Assembly: GCA_947375085.1 (NCBI GenBank)
Contig: CANCEQ010000090.1
Location: 1 to 11,612 of the forward strand
Reading direction: 5' to 3'
DNA: 11,612 nt
From: Flavobacteriales bacterium
GTDB taxonomy: Bacteria; Bacteroidota; Bacteroidia; Flavobacteriales; Crocinitomicaceae
Part shown: in pieces, positions 1 through 6,608 of the stretch
Layout: the number at the start of each line of letters is the position of its first letter
Position numbering within the stretch: the stretch's first letter is position 1
The notes under the pieces: model-generated
Told to the model about the DNA's origin: nothing
The model's database searches: none
Seen by the model: only the letters and a program-made list of their open reading frames with translations
Made by a program: the position numbers and the translations under genes

Positions 1-2
1 TA

Positions 3-212
3 TCGTATTACTCTGGTGTAGATAATTTCCTTTCTAAATTAGAAAAAGGGATGCCTGAAAATGATCAAATACTGATTTATCCATCACAAGAAATTGCTGA
101 GAATTTATACAGTGGATATGAAGATTTTACAACAACTCCAATTTCTAAAAGTGTTGATGCAATTCAAAAAATTGGTAAAGAAGTAGGTAGTATTTTCAAG
201 AAAGATAAATAG
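3..212 (+). CDS. 3' end of an unrecognised protein gene (partial)
   Basis: This open frame enters from the left edge and ends at TAG (210-212), giving the last 69 residues of a protein whose start lies outside the window. The visible part reads as a soluble domain end (motifs FLSKLEKGMPENDQ and ILIYPSQEIAENLY) followed by a Lys-rich, probably helical tail ending FKKDK. I do not recognise the family. There is no membrane segment and no T9SS sorting domain, so if it is exported the signal would be in the missing N-terminus. Codon usage matches the neighbouring genes. Its stop codon is immediately followed by the stop of the convergent O-antigen ligase gene, with no intergenic base and no terminator hairpin between them. 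That it is a real coding end is fairly sure; the function is unknown. Confidence 0.7.
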   Translation, partial: SYYSGVDNFLSKLEKGMPENDQILIYPSQEIAENLYSGYEDFTTTPISKSVDAIQKIGKEVGSIFKKDK

Positions 213-1763
213 TTAAATAGGTTTTTCTTGCGTTTCTAATTTAGTAAGAAAAAGTCCTACAAATAATGAAATAATACTAACTCCCATTTGAGTTTCAATC
301 GTATCTTCTATTAAGAAGGTTGCTATCATAACAAAGAAAAACATAATTGCTACAAGTTCTCTATTTTCTAAATTGAATCGAATGAAAGAATAAAGAAAGC
401 CTAAGAAAACGATCAATCCAATAATTCCAAAAGTCACCCAAACAGTTAAATACATGTTATGCGCTCTTAATCTATTCTTTTTAAGTAAGATTGAATTGTC
501 TTTTTCATATTGTTGATCAAATGCTACTTGAACATCACCTGTACCTATTCCAATTATCCAATTTTTTTGAATAATTTCTAACGCTGTTTTCCAATATTCT
601 AAACGTTGTAAAATTGAATGACCATTAGGGTCAAAATTGTTGTTAAATTGATATTTAATGCCATTTAAACGAGCCATAATACCTGTTTGAAGTAATTCAA
701 CGCTTGCTATTCCATTTTCAATATTGTGAATATCAAATGAAGTTAATTTTTTTACTCCAACTGCATCTTTTGTATAGTTTTTGGAAGCTAAATAACGGAT
801 TAACGTATTTCTTAGGAATTGCCCTTTTTTGTCTTTCTCGTAATAGTGATAGGTAGATAATTTATTCCACTCTCGTTCTAATTCAACATCACAATACGAA
901 ATATAAACTAATTTATTATTTTCTTTGTTTTGACTTTTAAAATCGTTAGTGTAAAAATGACCTTCTTGTGTTTTAAGGGGTAATTTTTTTAGGTTCAATT
1001 TTTCTATTGGTTGTGGTTTGAAAAAGACAAATAATCCATATAATAGAAGCATGATGAGTGCTCCGATAATAACAGGTATGTATTTTCTGTATTTGAAAGT
1101 AACAAATAAGATAAAAACAAAAACAACGATAATAAGCGAGAGAACCCCCGATAATATCTGACTATAAAAGCTATAAAAGCTAAACCAAATCAAAAGTAAT
1201 ACCCAAATAAAAATTGGTACAATTGATTTTTTTGAATACACTATATATAGTGAAATCCCGAAACCTAATGCAATCAAAATTCCGTAACGGATGTGAGATC
1301 CAAACAATGACATTTCTCGAATATCTTGGTATTGTTTTGGTCCAAACCATTGTTGGTAAAATCCAAAATTTAAGAACGATGTAATTATTAATGAGAGGAC
1401 TAAAGCATACAGGATGAGGTGAACGTGATTTCGATTAGAAATTGGACGAGCAACCAAAGCAAGCGGAACGGCTAATAAAGGTAATTTGATACGTAAATCG
1501 TGTAAAGCAAAAGGAATATCTGATGACCAAATTATGCCAATAAGGTGTAAGGCACAAAATGCCAATAACCATTTAAATGCTTTATTTATACGAATGTTTT
1601 GAATATATGTTTTGACATCTCCTTCTAAAACGAGATTAGATACTCCCCAAATTGCTCCAATCGACATCAATACTTTGTTCAGGGGTAATCCAAAAGCGAG
1701 TATAGACATTCCTAAAACGTGTAGTAACGAATGTACCTTGAAGCCAAAGAGTTTATCTAACAT
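213..1763 (-). CDS. O-antigen ligase family (Wzy_C-type) polytopic membrane protein
   Basis: A 516-residue inner-membrane protein with roughly ten or more hydrophobic segments. These lie around residues 10-45, 64-80, 92-106, 113-135, 158-176, 180-222, 229-248, 440-461 and 469-508. A long hydrophilic loop of about 140 residues (roughly 250-400) is presumably periplasmic and precedes the conserved C-terminal core. That core has RLEYW (387-391), IIGIGTGDV (403-411) and RAHNMYL (433-439), whose His435/Asn436 match the conserved HN of the Wzy_C family, then IEDTIETQMG (485-494), a pattern I associate with Bacteroidota members. Family members transfer or polymerise lipid-linked glycans at the periplasmic face (O-antigen ligase WaaL, polymerase Wzy, or protein O-glycan ligase); the sequence alone does not decide which. 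It lies 72 bases downstream of the S41 peptidase gene on the same strand and is probably the last gene of the rnpA operon. No other glycan genes are visible nearby. The ATG at 1763 lacks a Shine-Dalgarno, which is normal for this phylum. Confidence 0.85.
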   Translation of the reverse strand: MLDKLFGFKVHSLLHVLGMSILAFGLPLNKVLMSIGAIWGVSNLVLEGDVKTYIQNIRINKAFKWLLAFCALHLIGIIWSSDIPFALHDLRIKLPLLAVPLALVARPISNRNHVHLILYALVLSLIITSFLNFGFYQQWFGPKQYQDIREMSLFGSHIRYGILIALGFGISLYIVYSKKSIVPIFIWVLLLIWFSFYSFYSQILSGVLSLIIVVFVFILFVTFKYRKYIPVIIGALIMLLLYGLFVFFKPQPIEKLNLKKLPLKTQEGHFYTNDFKSQNKENNKLVYISYCDVELEREWNKLSTYHYYEKDKKGQFLRNTLIRYLASKNYTKDAVGVKKLTSFDIHNIENGIASVELLQTGIMARLNGIKYQFNNNFDPNGHSILQRLEYWKTALEIIQKNWIIGIGTGDVQVAFDQQYEKDNSILLKKNRLRAHNMYLTVWVTFGIIGLIVFLGFLYSFIRFNLENRELVAIMFFFVMIATFLIEDTIETQMGVSIISLFVGLFLTKLETQEKPI

Positions 1764-1835
1764 ACTATTTCTTCACGAAATTAGATTTTACAATTCAAAA
1801 ATTTAAAATTTAGATGGAGGATAATTAACTAACGC

Positions 1836-3485
1836 TTATTTTTTCAAAATAGTATTATACTCTGAAGAATTTTTTAAAATTTCAATTGATTTTGCAATGT
1901 ATTGATCTGTTCTAAAAGCATCTTCTGCTCTTCCTTTTTGGAAATAATAGCGCGAAACAATTTCATTTTCCAACATTGTTTTGATTTCTTCTTTGAATTT
2001 TTCTAAATCTCTTTCTTTTGAAGGTATTACTTTAGAAAGTAGTGCTTCGTATTCAGCTTTCGAATCTTCATAAAAACCTTCTTCTTCCGCTACTTTTTTC
2101 ATTTTTTCTAATACTTCTTCGGAAGCTGTAGAGTAGGTAAATTTCTCAGCCAACACATATTTTTTAAATTCTTCGTATTGTATTTCTGAAAGTTTAAATT
2201 TTCCAGCTGCTTCAATTGTAGGATTTGCAATTCTAAATTTTGTGGCATAATTAAAAACTAAATTATTAGCGAAGATAGTTCCAGTTAGGCGGCTATATTC
2301 TCTGTCTTTTATTTTAATATCTGGCTCAATTCCTCTTCCGTCTATTACTTCTCTTCCGTTGGATGTTTTGAATTTCTTAATTAATGAATCTGAAATTTCT
2401 TTTGGTTTTTCACCTTCTTCGTGGTCATAATATTCTAAACGTTGAACACATCTTCCAGATGGAGTATAGTATTTAGCAATGGTCAATTTCATTTTTGAAC
2501 CATATTTTAGATCATACGTTCTTTGTACCAATCCTTTTCCGTAAGAAGTTGTTCCAATGATAATCGCACGGTCTAAATCTTGTAAACTTCCTGACACAAT
2601 CTCACTTGCTGAAGCAGAACCTTCATCAATTAGAACAGTAATTGGAATTGTTAAATCAGTTGGATCTTCTAAGGTTGTATAGACTCTGTTTTCTTCCGCA
2701 ACTCGACCTTTTGTTGTAACAACTGTCTGGCCTTTTTTAACAAACAAATTGACAATTTTAACCGCTTCAACTAAAAGTCCACCACCGTTCCCTCTTAAAT
2801 CAAAAACCAATTCTGTCATTCCTTTTGTTTTCAAGTCAAGGAAAGCACTCTTTACATCAGCTGCCGCAGTTTGAGTAAAACTATTTAATTTGATGTATCC
2901 AACAGTAGAATTTAACATACCTGAATAAGGAACATCTGGTAATTTAATTTCGTCTCTTGTTACAGAAATGAATTTCACTCCTTCACCTTCACGTTCAATT
3001 TCAATTTTAATTGTTGATCCTTTAGGTCCTTTTAAAGAACTAGAAACATCATCAGAGGGTTTGCCTAACATGCTTTTTCCATCGATTGAGATAATTTTAT
3101 CCCCTGCTTTAAGCCCTGCTTTTTCAGCTGGATTTCCTTGATATGGTTCAGCGATGTATGTATTTTTATTCATTGTACGTATCATCGCTCCAATACCACC
3201 ATATTGACCGGTTGTCATCATTCGGTAATCTTCCATATTAGACTCGTGGTAATAAACTGTATAAGGATCTAATTCTTTTAGCATTGCATCAATAGCAACT
3301 TTCGAAAGATGTCCAACATGCGCCTCATCTACATAATATTTTTCTAGGTGTTCATAGATTAAATCTGTGATCTCCATATTTTTAATCAGTTCAAAACCAT
3401 TTGATTGTGAAATTGATTTAAAAGAAATTAACGCAATGAATGCGAAAATAATTAGAAATTTATTGTTCAATTTTTGAAGTGTCAT
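1836..3485 (-). CDS. S41 family C-terminal processing peptidase (CtpA/Prc type)
   Basis: A 549-residue exported serine protease of the tail-specific/C-terminal processing family, which cleaves envelope proteins near their C-termini. Residues 8-26 form a signal peptide or N-terminal anchor. A PDZ domain follows at about 95-170 (YGGIGAMI, then GNPAEKAGLKAGDKIISIDG), which in this family binds the substrate C-terminus and gates the active site. The S41 domain at about 190-395 has FDLRGNGGG (228-236), the nucleophile motif GSASASEI with Ser292, and TTSYGKGLVQ with general base Lys317. The 25-residue Ser-Lys spacing and the following Gln321 match the family. Residues about 400-549 form a charged, mostly helical C-terminal extension. 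The gene starts inside the 3' end of rnpA (26-base overlap), so translational coupling is likely. The start is fixed by the signal peptide, since the next Met is residue 37. Its substrates cannot be read from the window. Confidence 0.96.
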   Translation of the reverse strand: MTLQKLNNKFLIIFAFIALISFKSISQSNGFELIKNMEITDLIYEHLEKYYVDEAHVGHLSKVAIDAMLKELDPYTVYYHESNMEDYRMMTTGQYGGIGAMIRTMNKNTYIAEPYQGNPAEKAGLKAGDKIISIDGKSMLGKPSDDVSSSLKGPKGSTIKIEIEREGEGVKFISVTRDEIKLPDVPYSGMLNSTVGYIKLNSFTQTAAADVKSAFLDLKTKGMTELVFDLRGNGGGLLVEAVKIVNLFVKKGQTVVTTKGRVAEENRVYTTLEDPTDLTIPITVLIDEGSASASEIVSGSLQDLDRAIIIGTTSYGKGLVQRTYDLKYGSKMKLTIAKYYTPSGRCVQRLEYYDHEEGEKPKEISDSLIKKFKTSNGREVIDGRGIEPDIKIKDREYSRLTGTIFANNLVFNYATKFRIANPTIEAAGKFKLSEIQYEEFKKYVLAEKFTYSTASEEVLEKMKKVAEEEGFYEDSKAEYEALLSKVIPSKERDLEKFKEEIKTMLENEIVSRYYFQKGRAEDAFRTDQYIAKSIEILKNSSEYNTILKK

Positions 3486-3864
3486 TCTCTTCTAATTTTT
3501 TTATTAGTTGTATAAAAAGTTGTTCATTTTTTCGAAGAAGTACATCATATGGCATTTCTTCTTTGTTTGTATAGACCATAAAAAGAGCTAAATTTTTATG
3601 TGTTTCAACGTATGTTTCCAAAATTAATTTATTTCGGCGAACAGTTTCACGCATAAGACGTTTAATTCTATTTCGATCGTGGGCTTTACGAAATAAACGT
3701 TTAGGTGCAGAAATAGTTATTTGAAAAGGCGCTTCTAACGTTTCTTCTACTTCTAAAAAGTGCAAAACAAACGGATATTGTTTAACTGAAGTCCCCTGTT
3801 TAAAAACAGAATCAATCAGTTTTTGACGGCACAATTTATATTTCTTCCCAAAAGTTTGGTCCAT
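3460..3864 (-). CDS. rnpA: RNase P protein component
   Basis: A basic 134-residue protein, a usual length for the family. RnpA binds the catalytic RNase P RNA and helps it cleave the 5' leader from precursor tRNAs. The N-terminal TFGKKYKL (4-11) corresponds to the family's TF-x-K-x-x-x-L start, which supports the ATG at 3864. The strongest evidence is the signature at 53-77: APKRLFRKAHDRNR followed by IKRLMRETVR. This is the conserved RNR motif with its helix lining the tRNA 5'-leader cleft. The usual partner rpmH (ribosomal protein L34) is not upstream; a T9SS cargo gene and its terminator are there instead. Downstream it overlaps the S41 peptidase gene by 26 bases. A Bacteroidota -7 element ends only 5 bases before the ATG, so the transcript may have almost no 5' leader. 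The C-terminal tail (EENDTSKIEQ) is acidic and poorly conserved in type, consistent with overlap tolerance. Confidence 0.97.
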   Translation of the reverse strand: MDQTFGKKYKLCRQKLIDSVFKQGTSVKQYPFVLHFLEVEETLEAPFQITISAPKRLFRKAHDRNRIKRLMRETVRRNKLILETYVETHKNLALFMVYTNKEEMPYDVLLRKNEQLFIQLIKKLEENDTSKIEQ

Positions 3865-3869
3865 AAAGG

Positions 3870-3898
3870 CAAATATAAGAATTTAATTTTGACACAAA
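3870..3898 (-). promoter_or_regulatory. Bacteroidota-type promoter for rnpA operon
   Basis: Reading the minus strand, TTTG (3898-3895) is followed after 17 bases by TATATTTG (3877-3870). These match the -33 TTG and -7 TAnnTTTG elements recognised by the Bacteroidota primary sigma factor, with spacing inside the known 17-23 range. The -7 box ends 5 bases before the rnpA ATG at 3864, so transcription would begin at or within a few bases of the start codon. The TTTG lies at the end of the T-tract of the upstream terminator. Motif match is exact; activity is inferred. Confidence 0.6.
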
Positions 3899-3929
3899 AA
3901 AAGAGGCTATCTTTTCAGACAGCCTCTTT
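3896..3929 (-). terminator. Rho-independent terminator of the T9SS cargo gene
   Basis: A perfect 9-base-pair stem (arms 3921-3929 and 3900-3908, AAAGAGGCT paired with AGCCTCTTT) encloses a 12-base loop. On the minus strand it is followed by a run of seven T (3902-3896). It starts 20 bases after the stop codon of the gene ending at 3950. There is no equivalent T-run on the plus strand, so it acts in the minus direction. It separates the cargo gene from rnpA, although the rnpA promoter begins in its T-tract. Confidence 0.9.
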
Positions 3930-3949
3930 AAAGAAAATTCAATTTTCTA

Positions 3950-5674
3950 TTAATTTTTCACAACATTGTATTGAGCAGTTTTACCATCTTCAGTTGTAAT
4001 ATTGAAGATGTAAAGACCGTTTTCTAATGCATTAATATTAACTGAAGTGTTTCCATTAGTTAAATTTAATGCAGAATTCATTACAACTTTACCAGTAATA
4101 TCAGTAACTGTTAATTTAGCAGCTTTAACTGATTTTAAAGAGATTGTAATTTTATCATTTGTAGGGTTTGGATAAACATACCCATCAGTAATAGCTGAAG
4201 AAGTAGTAATTCCTAAAGTTGCAACATCTGCAGTTTTAATTGCATATGCAGGAGTTAAATTTTTAGTGAAATCACTATACCAAGCTACTGAAGTTGTTGT
4301 AGAACTAAATGGGTGAGCAGATTGTTTTAATTCTATATTATTCATAGTATAGTCAATTAAACTGTTATATCCAATACTAATTTTTGGATTAGTTGGAGTT
4401 AAACAGAATAAGTAAACAGCATTGTTTTCCAAAGGAATTGAATTTCTAAAAGGAACATAAATCATTTGTCCTTGTATTTCACCTGGAATGTTAAACATAG
4501 TATTGTCTACTAAATCCAAAGAATCAAAATTACTTGAGAAAGGAGTACCAAACACATCACTCCATTTGAAAGTTTCAAGGTTGAATTCTTCCATATTAAT
4601 TAAAATACTTGAAGAGTCAGTTTTTGCTCCAAAATACATACCTTCAGCTCCAATTCTTCCTGCATTAGCATTAGAATATCTCATACATTGTTTAAATTGT
4701 GTTAAACCTGTAGATCCACTTCTAGTGTAGTAATCAGCAACTGGGACACCATTACTTAAAGGTGCTAAAGAATAAATATTGTCTGTAATTTCGAAATCAA
4801 ATTTTAAAGTATCATCAGAATGATCATCATCATTCACTAGACCTGTATTTGAACTATAAATAATCGTGTATTTTCCTAAAGCAACATTATCAACAGGATA
4901 ATCAGCAAAAGTAAAAATTGCTGTATCTCCAGTATTTAAAGCTTGAGGAGTAGCAGTTTCAGTGTGAAGAATTTGATTTCCTTTTTTCACTGTAACGGTT
5001 GCAGAAGCAGCAGAAATAGCATTTGATCCACTATTAAAAGCGTATAATTTCAATGGTAAAACCACTTCAGAAGAATTTTTAGCAGTTAATTGAGGAGTTG
5101 CATATGATTTTGCTACTGTTGCATAATCTTTGTAGATAGATAAGTTATTTGTAAAATGACCTTGTAAATTACCTAATAAGATACTTACTGTTTGATTTAA
5201 ATCAAGTTGGTGTCTTATTAAAGCTCCATCAATTTTAGAAATTTGAATCGCTGGAATTGTAATTAAAGCATTTTGAATAGAAGTTCCACCAGACATTCCA
5301 ATTGGTGCACCATCTACATTGTTAATAATTACAACAGCAATAGCTCCTTTATCTTGAGCATATTTAATTTTGTTGTAAAATGTACAACTTCCACGGTAAA
5401 TAACGGCAACTTTACCTGTTAAAGAAGCATTGTTTGAAGTACAACCTAACGAGTCAGAACCTGTACCGTGAGCAATTAACTGTAAATCACCAGAAATTGC
5501 CTGATTAGTGTTAGCGATTACTCCTCCCCATGGAGTAGTTGATCCAGGATCTGAAGTATAGGTAAAGTCATAATTCGCTGCAATCACTGATGGTGCAGTT
5601 ACTTTGAATAAAATCTGACCATTGTAAGACAATGAAATCATCATTACTGTAAGAAATAGTAGTTTTTTAACCAT
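3950..5674 (-). CDS. Secreted PA-domain protein with T9SS type A C-terminal sorting domain
   Basis: A 574-residue secreted protein. Residues 1-19 are a signal peptide (MVKKLLFLTVMMISLS, cleavage likely near NGQ). Residues about 75-168 match a protease-associated (PA) domain: GKVAVIYRGSCTF (87-99), KIKYAQDKGAIAVVIINN, and ITIPAIQISKIDG. Cys78 and Cys97 are well placed for a disulfide. Residues 170-480 are beta-rich and unassigned; 200-297 look Ig-like, ending in an acidic NDDDHSDD stretch (281-288). Residues 498-574 form a T9SS type A sorting domain: YVYPNPTNDKITI (499-511), LTVTDITGKVV, and GLYIFNITTEDGK near the end (553-565). The protein should therefore cross the inner membrane by Sec and the outer membrane by the type IX system, after which the tail is removed. 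No peptidase domain is visible, although PA domains usually accompany one. It appears monocistronic, with its own terminator and a possible promoter. Confidence 0.9.
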   Translation of the reverse strand: MVKKLLFLTVMMISLSYNGQILFKVTAPSVIAANYDFTYTSDPGSTTPWGGVIANTNQAISGDLQLIAHGTGSDSLGCTSNNASLTGKVAVIYRGSCTFYNKIKYAQDKGAIAVVIINNVDGAPIGMSGGTSIQNALITIPAIQISKIDGALIRHQLDLNQTVSILLGNLQGHFTNNLSIYKDYATVAKSYATPQLTAKNSSEVVLPLKLYAFNSGSNAISAASATVTVKKGNQILHTETATPQALNTGDTAIFTFADYPVDNVALGKYTIIYSSNTGLVNDDDHSDDTLKFDFEITDNIYSLAPLSNGVPVADYYTRSGSTGLTQFKQCMRYSNANAGRIGAEGMYFGAKTDSSSILINMEEFNLETFKWSDVFGTPFSSNFDSLDLVDNTMFNIPGEIQGQMIYVPFRNSIPLENNAVYLFCLTPTNPKISIGYNSLIDYTMNNIELKQSAHPFSSTTTSVAWYSDFTKNLTPAYAIKTADVATLGITTSSAITDGYVYPNPTNDKITISLKSVKAAKLTVTDITGKVVMNSALNLTNGNTSVNINALENGLYIFNITTEDGKTAQYNVVKN

Positions 5675-5701
5675 AACAAAATTATTTTAAAATATTTAAA
5701 A

Positions 5702-5709
5702 CAAAAATA
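5702..5709 (-). promoter_or_regulatory. Candidate -7 element for the T9SS cargo gene
   Basis: On the minus strand the octamer TATTTTTG matches the Bacteroidota -7 consensus TAnnTTTG and ends 27 bases before the ATG at 5674. This would give a leader of roughly 20 bases. I find no TTG at the expected 17-23 base distance upstream, so the promoter is only half supported. The region is very AT-rich, so a chance match is possible. Confidence 0.4.
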
Positions 5710-5809
5710 AGTTAAAAATTTATAAATTCCTTGTTAATAATTTAAAATGGCAATATTATTGATTTAACCGTTATTCAATTTGAATGGTAATTTTTAAATA
5801 CTGTTTAAA

Positions 5810-5845
5810 TTTGAAAACAAATTACTTCTTTTATGTATAAATTTG
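5810..5845 (+). promoter_or_regulatory. Candidate promoter for the lipoprotein operon
   Basis: TTTG (5810-5813) and an exact -7 match TAAATTTG (5838-5845) lie just upstream of the lipoprotein gene. The spacer is 24 bases, one more than the usual upper limit. The -7 box ends 4 bases before the ATG at 5850, predicting a leaderless or nearly leaderless transcript. The 175-base divergent region (5675-5849) shows no other clear structure. Confidence 0.5.
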
Positions 5846-5849
5846 TACT

Positions 5850-6530
5850 ATGAAACTAAAATTTATTTTCTTGTTATTTTCGTCGCTTTTTCTCTTTACT
5901 TCTTGTATTGAAATATTTGATGATTTAACAATTCATAACGATGGAACTGGAACTTTTAAATACAATGTTAATTTAAGCTCTAGTAAATTGAAAATTAATT
6001 CAATATTAGCGTTGGATAGTTTAAATGGATATAAGGTTCCAACGATTGATCATATCAAATCTGAAATAGTTCGAATAAAGACAAAATTTGAGGCAAAAGA
6101 AGGGATTTCGAATGTGACAATTGAAAGTAATTTTGTTGATTTTATTTTCAAAATGAAATGCGATTTTACTAATGTAAGCGCTCTTCAAACAGCTATTAAA
6201 GAAATTATTACGGAAGAAAATTTATTAAAAAATGGAGAGGATTTATCTCATAATTGGATTTCTTGGGAAGGATTAAAATTGACAAGGGATATTCCTGAAC
6301 TCAATTTGAAAAAAACAAAAGAATTGACCGCAAATGAAATTGAATTATTGACGCAAGGAAAATATACTTCTATTACTCGTTTTGATAGAGCTGTTGAAAA
6401 ATTTGATAATCCATCCGCTAAATTATCAGCAAGTAAAATGGCAATTATGTTGCAAACCAATACATATTCTTTGCTTCAAAATGCTAAATTATTGGAAAAT
6501 ACAATCTACCTTAGTCCTTTAAAAAATTAA
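5850..6530 (+). CDS. Predicted lipoprotein of unknown function
   Basis: A 226-residue predicted lipoprotein. MKLKFIFLLFSSLFLFTSC has a basic start, a hydrophobic core and a lipobox FTSC, with Cys19 as the lipidation site; this also fixes the start codon. The mature part opens with an apparent beta-hairpin, DDLTIHNDGTGTFKYNVNLS (24-43), a D-G-[ST]-G repeat-turn layout. Next come helical segments at about 66-84 and 110-128, then an extended C-terminal region containing KYTSITRFDRAVEK and PSAKLSASKMAIML. I do not recognise an assigned function. The residue after the lipidated Cys is Ile, so nothing argues for inner-membrane retention. It is the first of three consecutive plus-strand envelope genes and lies 78 bases before the next, suggesting shared expression. 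Whether the three products interact is inference from position only. Confidence 0.85.
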   Translation: MKLKFIFLLFSSLFLFTSCIEIFDDLTIHNDGTGTFKYNVNLSSSKLKINSILALDSLNGYKVPTIDHIKSEIVRIKTKFEAKEGISNVTIESNFVDFIFKMKCDFTNVSALQTAIKEIITEENLLKNGEDLSHNWISWEGLKLTRDIPELNLKKTKELTANEIELLTQGKYTSITRFDRAVEKFDNPSAKLSASKMAIMLQTNTYSLLQNAKLLENTIYLSPLKN

Positions 6531-6608
6531 TAAATAGAATACACACTGCAGATTACAATTAGCAAATAAAATAAATGCAATTTGAATATGCAGATTATAT
6601 AATTGAAT

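Noticed and set aside
1612..1806. Short plus-strand open frame (64 codons)
   Set aside because: It lies antisense to the 5' end of the O-antigen ligase gene, has no recognisable protein features and no start signals.
1764..1835. Separate promoter or terminator between the S41 peptidase and ligase genes
   Set aside because: Only 7-of-8 matches to TAnnTTTG exist in this AT-rich 72-base gap and there is no hairpin with a T-run, so an operon is the simpler reading.
3460..3864. rnpA as a marker of the replication origin
   Set aside because: rpmH, dnaA and DnaA-box clusters are not seen; in Bacteroidota rnpA is often away from the origin.
4488..4730. Short plus-strand open frame (80 codons)
   Set aside because: It is antisense within the T9SS cargo gene and looks like a shadow of its codon composition.
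6248..6460. Short minus-strand open frame (70 codons)
   Set aside because: It is entirely antisense to the lipoprotein gene, which has a clear signal peptide and continuous coding.
6603..6608. TTG at 6603 as the start of the DUF4836-like gene
   Set aside because: It adds only two residues before an ATG that gives a clean signal peptide, and TTG starts are uncommon; ATG 6609 is preferred.
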